Source: Hyphomicrobiales bacterium
GTDB lineage: Bacteria > Pseudomonadota > Alphaproteobacteria > Rhizobiales > Aestuariivirgaceae
NCBI GenBank assembly: GCA_025362535.1
Contig: JANYGE010000199.1
Span: 1 to 18,416 of the forward strand
Direction: 5' to 3'
Length of the DNA: 18,416 nucleotides
Position numbers and translations under genes: made by a program. Each line of letters opens with the position of its first letter. Position 1 is the first letter of the stretch. Below the pieces are notes generated by a model. It did not search any database. It saw only the letters and a list, made by a program, of their open reading frames with translations, and was not told where the DNA came from. Below are positions 1 to 7,209 of this stretch, in pieces.

Positions 1-902
1 TCAAATGAACTCAATCCAAAAAATTGCTTAAAGAGAGCGTCGTCTTTGTGGAGCAACTGCGCAAATTCGGAATAGCCAGAATATTTGGCCCAGGTTTTCT
101 GGGTCGTTGAGAGGGGGAAAAAATAATATGTTTTGGCTGCTGCCAACATGATGACATCACAAATTGCATCCATGTTACTGGTTCTGGCATCCATCTTCAT
201 ATCACTGTGAATTGGTCGTCCATCGACGGCAGGAAACGTTGCAAAATTGAAAACTCTATCGTGCCCAAAGTGCTTTCGGCAGAACTCCAACGCCATACGA
301 TTATCAGTGGCCAAAAAAATGGGTCCCGAAATTTCATATTTTAATTCTAAAATTCGGTCCTGATAGTCAGTAAGGAAATCCGTGTAGCGAATATGCAAAC
401 TTGTAAAAGGCCCGCCAATGCAAGCCATGCGCACCTTCACCTCATCCTGCACGATCTTGTTGACCGAAATCCGTCGTACCGCTAACTCCACATTGCGCAT
501 TCCGCCACCAGCCGCATGATGGAGGAGCAAGGGTTCAGAATAATTTTTTTTAACATTAAAACTCAAAAGCTGATCGCTTTCCACATCAACAAAATTTTCA
601 TACTTGGCCTTATATACGCCGAGGTAACTATTGATGCGTCCCGTCAAATTCGATGGAAAAGCCACTAATCGATCGAATTGTGAAGTGAAAGCTCTGCTGC
701 TTAAAACCAATCGGGGGTCGTGTGAGGTAAAGTAAACACCGAAATCATCCCTAAAATGCACAGCACCTTTAAAGTCCATCTCCACAATCACTGTGCGGTT
801 AAATCTATCTGCATAGCGCAAGCATTTTCCAATCTGGCTCAGAATATCAGTCAAACCAGCCTGTGGGCGACACAGAAGCAAACGCACAGATTTATGTGGC
901 AT
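1..902 (-). CDS. Fucosyltransferase-like glycosyltransferase (FUT8/NodZ/O-FucT superfamily), 3' end beyond window
   Basis: This open frame runs from an ATG at 902 to the window edge (300 codons, no stop), so the C-terminus is missing. A GAGGA ribosome site lies 5 bases upstream of the ATG. Three blocks resemble the GDP-fucose transferase superfamily. The N-terminal block around residues 15-42 (GLTDILSQIGKCLRYADRFN, then a hydrophobic strand) looks like the 'G-ND-L--I--CL-YA---NR' region of these enzymes. An H-x-R-x-x-D type motif follows at residues 170-174 (HIRYTD). FLATDN at 197-201 is next, and then an acidic and serine region at 245-266 (DAICDVIMLAAAK..FPLST), as in the nucleotide-binding C-terminal half. 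Assignment is by motif reading only; the acceptor and even the donor sugar are inferred. The gene is AT-richer than the housekeeping genes and divergent from a GT25 gene, which fits an LPS or capsule locus. Confidence 0.65.
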   Translation of the reverse strand, partial: MPHKSVRLLLCRPQAGLTDILSQIGKCLRYADRFNRTVIVEMDFKGAVHFRDDFGVYFTSHDPRLVLSSRAFTSQFDRLVAFPSNLTGRINSYLGVYKAKYENFVDVESDQLLSFNVKKNYSEPLLLHHAAGGGMRNVELAVRRISVNKIVQDEVKVRMACIGGPFTSLHIRYTDFLTDYQDRILELKYEISGPIFLATDNRMALEFCRKHFGHDRVFNFATFPAVDGRPIHSDMKMDARTSNMDAICDVIMLAAAKTYYFFPLSTTQKTWAKYSGYSEFAQLLHKDDALFKQFFGLSSF

Positions 903-935
903 GGCTGTCCTCGTAGGCTAGCTGTCAGTTAAATC

Positions 936-964
936 AGTATAGATTCGTTTAGCAACTTTTAAAG
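936..964 (-). promoter_or_regulatory. Candidate promoter for the fucosyltransferase-like gene
   Basis: On the minus strand a TATACT hexamer (936-941), matching the -10 consensus in five of six bases, lies 17 bases downstream of a weak -35-like CTTTAA (959-964). It would give a leader of about 25 bases before the ATG at 902. The spacing is right but the -35 is poor. This is a pattern match only. Confidence 0.3.
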
Positions 965-1032
965 TGCTGTTCATTTATCAAACAACCAATTAACACACCC
1001 AAAGGTTAAACAAAAAAAAGAACTACAACTTT

Positions 1033-1773
1033 ATGCGCGTTTTCGTAATCAACCTCGCCCGTCGTCCCGATCGTCTTGCTACCATAACGCAAGACCTTAA
1101 GGATCACGGCATTTCGTTTGAAAGAATTGATGCCATTGATGCAAAAACCAATCCCCTAATAAAAAAATTTCGACGTTCATTTTTTAAAGTGCTGCTTGGC
1201 AAACGCAGCTATGGTGATGGTCCCACTGCCAATTACCTTAGTAACTGCAAAATCTGGCAGAAAATGGTTGATGAACACATAGAACAAGCCCTCATCCTTG
1301 AAGATGATGCAAAATTGGTGAGCTGGGATAAGCGCTTCCTCGACATAAACATCAAGCAGTTCGGGCTGGATATTTTGCGACTTGGCGCAGTTAACGAACC
1401 GAACCTTCTCGAAAAACTGACTTATCTTCAACCAGAAAAAACCATCCTCGGGCGAAAGCTTGTCACCGGACAAATATGGGGGAATTTCGCAACAATCGTA
1501 ACTCTAACAGCCGCAAAAAAATTTCTCTTTCATAAAAAATACTGGTTTCCGGCTGATGATTACCAAAGCTTTGAAAAGTGCTTTGGCATAAAATACGCCA
1601 TTGTCAGCCCTCTGGTTTGGGCAACGTCAGGAAGTGAATCGGACGTGGAGTTAGTTAAAAAGAAACTGTCGACCGTCCAATCAGTTCTTCTCAAAATCAT
1701 CAAGCCATTGCGCAGGCGTTTGTTGTTTCCAGCAATTCACAGCTATTTACGTTTAATATCATCTCTTCGCTAA
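1033..1773 (+). CDS. Glycosyltransferase family 25 protein (LPS-type, divergent)
   Basis: This 246-residue protein belongs to family GT25, which contains LgtB/LpsA-type beta-galactosyltransferases that extend lipooligosaccharide or capsule chains at the cytoplasmic face of the inner membrane. The evidence is the family's opening strand VFVINLARRPDR (3-14), the FERIDAID segment (29-36), and the acidic ALILEDDAKL motif (86-95) whose EDD (90-92) is the expected metal/nucleotide-sugar site. The usual 'GC--SH' segment before the EDD is altered here: NYLSNCKIW (67-75) has Asn where His is common, so activity or specificity may differ. The C-terminal 35 residues are rich in Arg/Lys and hydrophobics, compatible with peripheral membrane binding. 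No good Shine-Dalgarno is visible before the ATG. The gene ends tail to tail, with a 4-base overlap, on a second GT25 gene. Confidence 0.8.
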   Translation: MRVFVINLARRPDRLATITQDLKDHGISFERIDAIDAKTNPLIKKFRRSFFKVLLGKRSYGDGPTANYLSNCKIWQKMVDEHIEQALILEDDAKLVSWDKRFLDINIKQFGLDILRLGAVNEPNLLEKLTYLQPEKTILGRKLVTGQIWGNFATIVTLTAAKKFLFHKKYWFPADDYQSFEKCFGIKYAIVSPLVWATSGSESDVELVKKKLSTVQSVLLKIIKPLRRRLLFPAIHSYLRLISSLR

Positions 1774-2501
1774 ACATCACGGAGTTTCAAACAAACCGCG
1801 CGCACAACCCGTAAAACCGGCAGCACACAGATGCGCCACGCAATATTGCCTTGGCGCTTGGCGGAACTCCCCTCGCCGATGGTTGAAAGTGCGCTGTGGG
1901 TCTGGTGCATTCCGACTGGAAATGGAAAAATCGCTCCACACTTCACACCCAGAAACGCCCGTGCCAAAACCCATTTATCATTGGTGAAAATAATGCGGCG
2001 ATACTTCAATAGTTTTTTTGCACCCGAAGCGCGCAAGCCATAAGCCGTTGCAGTGGGGTTGGCCCCGGAATAGCTCATGAGGCGATAAGGCGTGTCAGGC
2101 AATTTGGCCTTCAAAATATCAGGTTGCTTGAGCGAATAGAACTGCACCACATCATAGGCTTCCGTAGATTTTTCAAACAGCGGCATAGCATTCGAAAATT
2201 CGGGCGATAACAGCGCGTCATCTTCAAAAATAATGGCCCACTCTTGGCCGCGGTCCAGCATCATTTTCCAAATCATGCGGTGGCTGAGATTGCACCCCAA
2301 CTCGGCTGCAGAAGGTTGGCGTCCCATCAGCAGACTATACCAAAATTTTGAGTAACTTGCGCGTCTCTGTTCCGCCGTAAGCTCGCGCCCCACCACAGCC
2401 TCAACCCGCTCAAAATCCAGGCCTTGTGCCGCAAGCTGCTGCGCCATGCTGGCCGTATCTTTGGCCATGTTGATCACATAGATGGGCGCTTGCCTGTTCA
2501 T
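1770..2501 (-). CDS. Glycosyltransferase family 25 protein
   Basis: This is a second GT25 enzyme of about 243 residues, with a more canonical motif set than its convergent neighbour. It has the opening strand IYVINMAKD, FERVEAVVG, the family segment AELGCNLSHRMIW with intact Cys and His, and IIFEDDALL carrying the EDD triad. The predicted role is transfer of a hexose, often galactose, to LPS or capsule; donor and acceptor cannot be read from sequence. I use the ATG at 2501. A GTG one codon upstream is equally possible, and an in-frame TAA just beyond rules out anything longer. The GGAG lies very close to the start. The gene begins 32 bases after the stop of the RnfD-reductase fusion on the same strand, so read-through from that operon is possible, though the functions look unrelated. 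Confidence 0.85.
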   Translation of the reverse strand: MNRQAPIYVINMAKDTASMAQQLAAQGLDFERVEAVVGRELTAEQRRASYSKFWYSLLMGRQPSAAELGCNLSHRMIWKMMLDRGQEWAIIFEDDALLSPEFSNAMPLFEKSTEAYDVVQFYSLKQPDILKAKLPDTPYRLMSYSGANPTATAYGLRASGAKKLLKYRRIIFTNDKWVLARAFLGVKCGAIFPFPVGMHQTHSALSTIGEGSSAKRQGNIAWRICVLPVLRVVRAVCLKLRDV

Positions 2502-2533
2502 CACTCCGCATTAGCGGTGGAGGGACTCGATGG

Positions 2534-4051
2534 TCAAGCAAAGCCCGGAAAAAAATCTGTCTTAATGCGAGACTTGGCAATACCCAGTTCACCCAACACT
2601 TTTTGAAAACGAACCACCATGGCACGCGGGCCAGAGACGTAGAATATGCGGTCTTTAAAATCCGGCACCTCGCGCTTAATCAACGCTGCATCGATAAACC
2701 CGTGGTGCATATTTGAATGGGGCACTGCATCCTGCGCCACCGCATAAACTGTGCGCAGGCCCAATTCACGTTCGGCACGGTTAAATACATCGGCATAGGC
2801 AATTTCATTGGCTTTGTTGTTGCCATAGAGCAACACGGTGGAACGTTTATCTTGCGCATCCACCATCTGTTGGATCATGCTGCGAAACGGTGTAACCCCA
2901 ATGCCGCCTGCGATAAAAGCCAGCTTTTCATCTGGGTTCTTTGGCAGAACAAATTCTCCCGCCAATTGCGAAGCATAAATCTTGTCACCCGGCTTCAATG
3001 CCAAGAGTGATTGTTTGAAGGCGCTGGGATTGGCATAAAATTTCACGCCAAGCCGCAGTTCATTTTCACTCGGTGCCGAGGCAATAGTGAAACTGCGGCG
3101 ATTGCCGCGATTATCAGGGCTGCGCACAGGCATGGTCCAATCGAGATATTGGCCAGCGGCAAACCTAACCGGACGATTGGTTTTGAACACATAATCAAAG
3201 CAGCCAGCAGCCTGCTTCTCAATCCGGTCGAGTGTGAGCTTGAAGCGAAACTTCGGGCTCACCGCCCACGCAAAGAGATTCCCGACCAAAAAGGCCATTT
3301 CTGGCGTAAAATAGAATTCGCCAATATGGATATTTGGCGTGGAGATCGCACCCACAATCGCACCAAAGGCCAGACTCGGAAAAAGCGCTGCAGGTGCTGT
3401 GAGAGGCTCCGTCAACATTGCAAAGCCAGCAAACAACAGCGGCGAATAGAGGAAGCTTTGTGTGAAGGCTTCGCCATACATATCGGGCGTGTTGGTCAGC
3501 GCAGTCACCAGAAAATTGGCCAGCACATAGATGCCGAACATTTCAAAGCGTTGCACTTTGCGCAAGATGAGCAATCCACCAATGAGAACAATTGGCAGCA
3601 ATTCCAAATTGCCACCCACCCACCACGTGGCTGGTTGATCCAATAGGAAATAGGAAGCAACCACACCGACAGCCACCGGATTGAAAATATGCTTGCGATA
3701 AACAGCGAGCAAGAATTTTGATGCAATCGCCGCACCAGCGGCCAAGGCCAAACCTGAAAGCCCCGGCATATCAGCCGGCAGAACCGGAGGCATGATGAGG
3801 GCGAGAATAAACGCTGTAATATAAATCGATTCCGTGTTGGCCGGAACATTCAGCGCCCAGGCAAAGGCACGGTTCACCAGCCAGCACACACCTGTGATAA
3901 ACACGGTGGAGAAGGTCAGCGCCGCAGGATCATGCGGCACCAATCCAAAGAACCCCAGCACGAATGCCCCAACCAAAAGCGCCAGAACATAATAGAGCAC
4001 CAGCCGGTACATGGTGATGTGATTGAGAAAGCTGTCAATGCGATTGATCAT
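2534..4051 (-). CDS. RnfD/NqrB-like membrane domain fused to FAD/NAD(P)H oxidoreductase
   Basis: The protein has 505 residues in two parts. Residues 12-265 are a polytopic membrane domain of the NqrB/RnfD/RnfE family. Family marks are ALIMPPVLP (84-92), FNPVAVG (123-129), the LLPIVLIGGLLILRK helix (151-165) and MLTEPLTAP (212-220). Residues 270-505 are a ferredoxin-reductase-like module with the FAD site RRSFT (318-322), the glycine loop GGIGVTPF (382-389) for NAD(P)H, and a C-terminal SGP (473-475) where many relatives have CGP. No 2Fe-2S cysteine cluster is present, unlike NqrF. No SGAT-type flavinylation motif is found in the membrane part, unlike classical RnfD and NqrB. The ATG overlaps the apbE stop (ATGA), giving translational coupling. 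Inferred role: it takes electrons from cytosolic NAD(P)H and passes them through the membrane to the exported FMN-binding partner. The final acceptor is unknown. Confidence 0.88.
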   Translation of the reverse strand: MINRIDSFLNHITMYRLVLYYVLALLVGAFVLGFFGLVPHDPAALTFSTVFITGVCWLVNRAFAWALNVPANTESIYITAFILALIMPPVLPADMPGLSGLALAAGAAIASKFLLAVYRKHIFNPVAVGVVASYFLLDQPATWWVGGNLELLPIVLIGGLLILRKVQRFEMFGIYVLANFLVTALTNTPDMYGEAFTQSFLYSPLLFAGFAMLTEPLTAPAALFPSLAFGAIVGAISTPNIHIGEFYFTPEMAFLVGNLFAWAVSPKFRFKLTLDRIEKQAAGCFDYVFKTNRPVRFAAGQYLDWTMPVRSPDNRGNRRSFTIASAPSENELRLGVKFYANPSAFKQSLLALKPGDKIYASQLAGEFVLPKNPDEKLAFIAGGIGVTPFRSMIQQMVDAQDKRSTVLLYGNNKANEIAYADVFNRAERELGLRTVYAVAQDAVPHSNMHHGFIDAALIKREVPDFKDRIFYVSGPRAMVVRFQKVLGELGIAKSRIKTDFFPGFA

Positions 4052-4791
4052 GATATAACATAAGCTCCAAAGCCTGTGGTTTGCGTTGCAATGCCACTGG
4101 CGTTCACCACATAACCTTCAAAGCCAGGCAGGGTTTCAATAAAATAAATACCGTCTTCACCCATGGCAAAAGCCGCTGTGGCAAAACGATCCGCTTCTAA
4201 AACATCAGGCCCAATCACCGTCAGGCTTACAATATCTTTGATTTTTTCTTGGGGCTGATGCGGATTATAAATATGCTGCCCACGCACATAGGTGCCCGAA
4301 GTGGCTATGCCCTGGCTTTGCAGAGCAACCGCCTTGATAATATCCTGATCATTAAAGGGGCTGCGGATGCCCACTCGCCAGGCTTCTCCGGCGCCGTTCA
4401 TGCCAGCCGTTTGAATATCACCGCCCGCTTCGACATAGAAATTTTGCGCGCCCGCTTCACCAATCAACCGAGCCACATTGCGCACCGCCCAGCCTTTGAC
4501 AATTCCCGATGGATCAACGGTGCCATCAGCCCGCCGCATATCAAAATAACCATGGCTTGCCTTTTCCGTCGCAGCAGCGAGCTGAAACACTTCGCACATT
4601 TCTGCACTTCGTCTTTCATTGGAAATCTCACCCCGATTATACGCACTGATCTCGCTATCTTTTTTGTAGGTGCTAAATTTTTGATCAACACTTACAAAAT
4701 ATTCAAACGCCCGCTCAACCACATCGGCTGAGACCACATCAACGATCTCCACCGTAATTGGCATGCCCATAATGATGCGGGTGTCGCGCAT
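4048..4791 (-). CDS. apbE: ApbE-family FAD:protein FMN transferase (no export signal)
   Basis: ApbE enzymes cleave FAD and attach FMN through a phosphoester bond to Thr or Ser of SGAT-type motifs. This 247-residue protein shows the fold markers in order: MGMPITVEI (8-16), DPSGIVKGWA (93-102), EAGGDI (121-126), the IATSGTY loop (162-168), HIYNP (173-177) and ADRFATAAFAMG (200-211) with a likely Mg-binding Asp201. It starts directly at the beginning of the fold. There is no signal peptide or lipobox, and the upstream frame closes at a TGA after eight codons, so none can be added. Most ApbE proteins acting on Rnf/Nqr partners are exported, so this is unusual. The gene overlaps the FMN-binding gene (TAATG) and the downstream fusion gene (ATGA). 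The obvious substrate is the FMN-binding protein encoded immediately upstream. Confidence 0.9.
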   Translation of the reverse strand: MRDTRIIMGMPITVEIVDVVSADVVERAFEYFVSVDQKFSTYKKDSEISAYNRGEISNERRSAEMCEVFQLAAATEKASHGYFDMRRADGTVDPSGIVKGWAVRNVARLIGEAGAQNFYVEAGGDIQTAGMNGAGEAWRVGIRSPFNDQDIIKAVALQSQGIATSGTYVRGQHIYNPHQPQEKIKDIVSLTVIGPDVLEADRFATAAFAMGEDGIYFIETLPGFEGYVVNASGIATQTTGFGAYVIS

Positions 4792-5219
4792 TACTTTGCC
4801 GAAAGAACCAGTGCATCATGCAGCGATGCAATATAGGCCCGGCTCGTCAATGTGGCACCGGAAATAATATTCACGCGAGAGGTTTGTTTAGCCACCACTT
4901 CCTGCAATAAATAAGGCAGTGCTTGCCGATTGATCGAACGGCTGGTGCCACTGTGATTGGGAAATTTTAGCGCCTGCACATCGACGATAGTGCCACCCTG
5001 CACCACAGCTTTCACCTGCACAACGCCATAATAGGCATCGTAAATCCGCCCCATAAATTCGCCGTCATGCAAAACCGCCGTTGCTTTAGCGTCCTGCACA
5101 GTTGCATCCACAATTGTGTTTTGGTCTGCTGGTAAGGCAGGCTGAGCGGCCCAAGCCTGTCCCAATTGAACAGCCACAGTTGAAAGCAAACTGGCTGCAA
5201 GTTTCGCCGTAATTTTCAT
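4791..5219 (-). CDS. Exported FMN-binding protein (NqrC/RnfG-like domain) with flavinylation motif
   Basis: This is a small protein of 142 residues. It opens with a Sec-type signal peptide: Lys2 and Lys6, a hydrophobic core at about 7-22, and a likely cleavage after AWA at 24. The remainder is a single FMN-binding domain (YYGVVQVKAVVQGGTIVDV, then LKFPNHSGTS) ending with NIISGATLTSRAY. There the SGAT at 120-123 is the classical attachment site and Thr123 the expected acceptor of covalent FMN. Unlike NqrC and RnfG it has no clear membrane anchor beyond the signal sequence. I prefer the ATG at 5219; a TTG at 5228 would add three residues. It is the first gene of the operon with apbE and the RnfD-reductase fusion. 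Inferred role: periplasmic electron carrier that receives electrons from the fusion protein. Confidence 0.85.
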   Translation of the reverse strand: MKITAKLAASLLSTVAVQLGQAWAAQPALPADQNTIVDATVQDAKATAVLHDGEFMGRIYDAYYGVVQVKAVVQGGTIVDVQALKFPNHSGTSRSINRQALPYLLQEVVAKQTSRVNIISGATLTSRAYIASLHDALVLSAK

Positions 5220-5241
5220 GATTATCAAATCTCATAATGTG

Positions 5242-5272
5242 TTGAAGGCTTAATTCAGTTGCCCACCTTCAA
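5242..5272 (-). repeat. Inverted repeat TTGAAGG/CCTTCAA upstream of the FMN-binding gene
   Basis: A perfect 7-base inverted repeat (5242-5248 and 5266-5272, 17 bases apart) sits 23 to 53 bases upstream of the FMN-binding start. Its position would suit an operator or an mRNA leader hairpin for the redox operon, but no known regulator site matches it. Chance cannot be excluded. Confidence 0.25.
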
Positions 5273-5285
5273 ACGTTCACTTGCG

Positions 5286-5305
5286 GCCAAAATAGGTTTT
5301 TTGGC
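5286..5305 (-). terminator. Weak hairpin downstream of the ABC permease gene
   Basis: GCCAAAA (5286-5292) and TTTTGGC (5299-5305) form a perfect 7-base stem with a 6-base loop, 37 bases beyond the permease stop on the minus strand. No T-run follows on that strand, so it is at best an atypical terminator separating the exporter from the redox operon. Confidence 0.2.
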
Positions 5306-5341
5306 TGACAAGAGACTGATAAACACTCACATTACAGGAAT

Positions 5342-6103
5342 TTAACTCTTGAGCCGATATCCCGTGCGGAAGATCCACGATACGATTGCCAAGCAAATAA
5401 CCAGAAACAACGCCGTCATGCCAAGGCTAACCGCAAGGCTCACATCTGCCACTTCATAAAAGCTCCAACGAAAGCCGCTGATTAAATACACCACCGGATT
5501 AAACAGCGAAACCTTCTGCCAGAATTCTGGCAACACGCTGATCGAATAAAAGCTCCCGCCCAAGAACGTAAGAGGTGTGATGATCAATAGCGGGATAATT
5601 TGCAATTTTTCAAACCCATCCGCCCACAGTCCAATGATAAATCCAAAGAGCGAGAACGTCAGTGCGGTGAGCAACAAAAACAGCGCGGCCCAAAATGGAT
5701 GCGCCACTGTAACTGGCACAAAGAATGCGCTCGTGGCCAGAATAACCAAGCCAATCAAAATTGATTTGGCCGCCGCCGCTCCAACAAAACCTAAAACCAT
5801 TTCAAATGCCGAAATCGGTGCCGATAAATACTCATAAATCGTCCCTGAAAAACGCGGAAAATAAATCCCGAACGAGGCGTTGGAAATACTTTGCGTGAGG
5901 ATCGACAGCATGATGAGGCCCGGCACAATAAATGCACCATAAGACACCCCTTCAATCTCGGAAATGCGCCCACCAATGGCTGCACCAAATACGATAAAAT
6001 AGAGCACCGTCGAAATCACCGGAGAAATCAGGCTCTGAAACAGCGTGCGGAAAAACCGCTTCATCTCATAAGTGAAGATTGCAACAATAGCGCGCCAGTT
6101 CAT
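5342..6103 (-). CDS. ABC-2 type transporter permease (YadH-like)
   Basis: This 253-residue integral membrane protein has about six hydrophobic segments (roughly 22-44, 55-76, 103-127, 133-160, 168-190 and 225-247). The cytosolic amphipathic start [18 protein letters not shown] is typical of ABC-2 permeases. [14 protein letters not shown] (161-174), [14 protein letters not shown] and [12 protein letters not shown] are recurring family segments of the YadH/NodJ group. It pairs with the ATPase gene directly upstream through an ATGA overlap, forming one exporter of two permeases plus two ATPases. The substrate is unknown. Glycan, drug or lipid export are all seen in this family, and the nearby glycosyltransferases are only a weak hint toward glycans. 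Confidence 0.88.
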   Translation of the reverse strand: MNWRAIVAIFTYEMKRFFRTLFQSLISPVISTVLYFIVFGAAIGGRISEIEGVSYGAFIVPGLIMLSILTQSISNASFGIYFPRFSGTIYEYLSAPISAFEMVLGFVGAAAAKSILIGLVILATSAFFVPVTVAHPFWAALFLLLTALTFSLFGFIIGLWADGFEKLQIIPLLIITPLTFLGGSFYSISVLPEFWQKVSLFNPVVYLISGFRWSFYEVADVSLAVSLGMTALFLVICLAIVSWIFRTGYRLKS

Positions 6104-7020
6104 TGCTTCACCAATCCCATAAAAATATCTTCGAGCGAGTTTTGTTCCGTGTGCAGATCACTATAGCTGATCTTGGCCGTATCAATTTCTTTCAACAGCC
6201 CAGATATATCTGGTCGGCCCTCGCGTGCGTCAAAGGCATAAGATAATTCATTGCCATCTTTGCTGAGGGACAAATTGAATTTCGATAATTTCTTCGGCAC
6301 AGCAGCCAGCGGCTTATCCAACACAAGGGTAAGCTTCTTTTGCCCCATCTTCTTCATAAGAGCATTTTTATCTTCAACTAAAATCATCTGGCCCTTGTTA
6401 ATCACACCCACACGGTCTGCCATTTCTTCGGCTTCTTCGATGTAATGCGTGGTGAGAATAATGGTGACACCTGTGCTGCGCAATTCCCGCACCACATTCC
6501 ACATGTCTTTACGCAGCTCCACATCAACGCCAGCTGTTGGTTCATCGAGAAATAAAATCTGCGGCTCATGCGCCAAAGCCTTGGCAATCAAAACCCGTCG
6601 CTTCATGCCACCTGAAAGCGTCATGATTTTATCATCTTTTTTATCCCACAGCGAAAGCTGCTTGAGAATTTTCTCAACATGCTGCGGGCTGTCGCCACGG
6701 CCAAAAAGCTTCCGGCTAAACGTCACCGTGTCCCACACAGATTCGAAAATACTTAAGTGAAGTTCCTGCGGCACCAGCCCAATCATTTTGCGCGTGGCGC
6801 GAAAATCCGTCACATTGTCATGGCCATCCACCAGCACAGCGCCGGATGTCTTATTCACAATGCCACAAATCGTAGAAATCAACGTCGTCTTCCCCGCCCC
6901 ATTGGGTCCGAGCAAAGCAAAGATTTCTCCACGCATAATCTCAAGGTTGATATCTTTGAGGGCGTGAAGACCAGATTTATAGGATTTGGAAAGGCTTTTG
7001 ATTTGGATGATAGGGTTCAT
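6100..7020 (-). CDS. ABC transporter ATP-binding protein (YadG-like)
   Basis: This 306-residue ATPase drives the ABC-2 permease encoded just downstream. It shows a Walker [10 protein letters not shown] (about 39-47), a Q-loop at VPQELH, the signature LSGGMKRRV, a Walker [13 protein letters not shown] and the switch His in TTHYIEEAE. The last 90 residues form the accessory C-terminal region usual in the YadG/CcmA-like group of about 300-residue exporter ATPases. No Shine-Dalgarno is evident in front of the ATG at 7020, and the upstream 189 bases (7021-7209) separate it from a divergent GT2 gene; I see no convincing promoter there. The permease gene starts within the last codons through an ATGA overlap. 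Confidence 0.92.
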   Translation of the reverse strand: MNPIIQIKSLSKSYKSGLHALKDINLEIMRGEIFALLGPNGAGKTTLISTICGIVNKTSGAVLVDGHDNVTDFRATRKMIGLVPQELHLSIFESVWDTVTFSRKLFGRGDSPQHVEKILKQLSLWDKKDDKIMTLSGGMKRRVLIAKALAHEPQILFLDEPTAGVDVELRKDMWNVVRELRSTGVTIILTTHYIEEAEEMADRVGVINKGQMILVEDKNALMKKMGQKKLTLVLDKPLAAVPKKLSKFNLSLSKDGNELSYAFDAREGRPDISGLLKEIDTAKISYSDLHTEQNSLEDIFMGLVKQ

Positions 7021-7209
7021 GAAAGGAAGAATAGCAGACTGGTATGAAAATGGACATATTCAAAATACAATTGTTCCATCCCTTTTACTTTGAGTTCAAA
7101 CAGCTTGCAGGTCGTGTTACTTTGGCAGATTGATTGCAACTGTGCTAACAACCAAAAGCCGCATCGTGCAATCGGGCGTTTTTCGTCATACAACTGAGCT
7201 TAGGGTTTT

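Noticed and set aside
3011..3646. 211-codon open frame on the plus strand
   Set aside because: It is antisense to the RnfD-reductase fusion gene; the composition is basic and unstructured, and no family motif is seen.
2534..5219. Complete Rnf or Nqr complex
   Set aside because: Only an RnfD/NqrB-like domain, an RnfG/NqrC-like FMN domain and ApbE are present. No RnfA, B, C or E and no 2Fe-2S domain is found in the window.
7021..7209. Small gene or RNA between the ABC ATPase and GT2 genes
   Set aside because: No frame with a ribosome site, no tRNA-like fold and no convincing promoter pair was found in these 189 bases. The 8-base palindrome ACAATTGT at 7067-7074 is too short to interpret.
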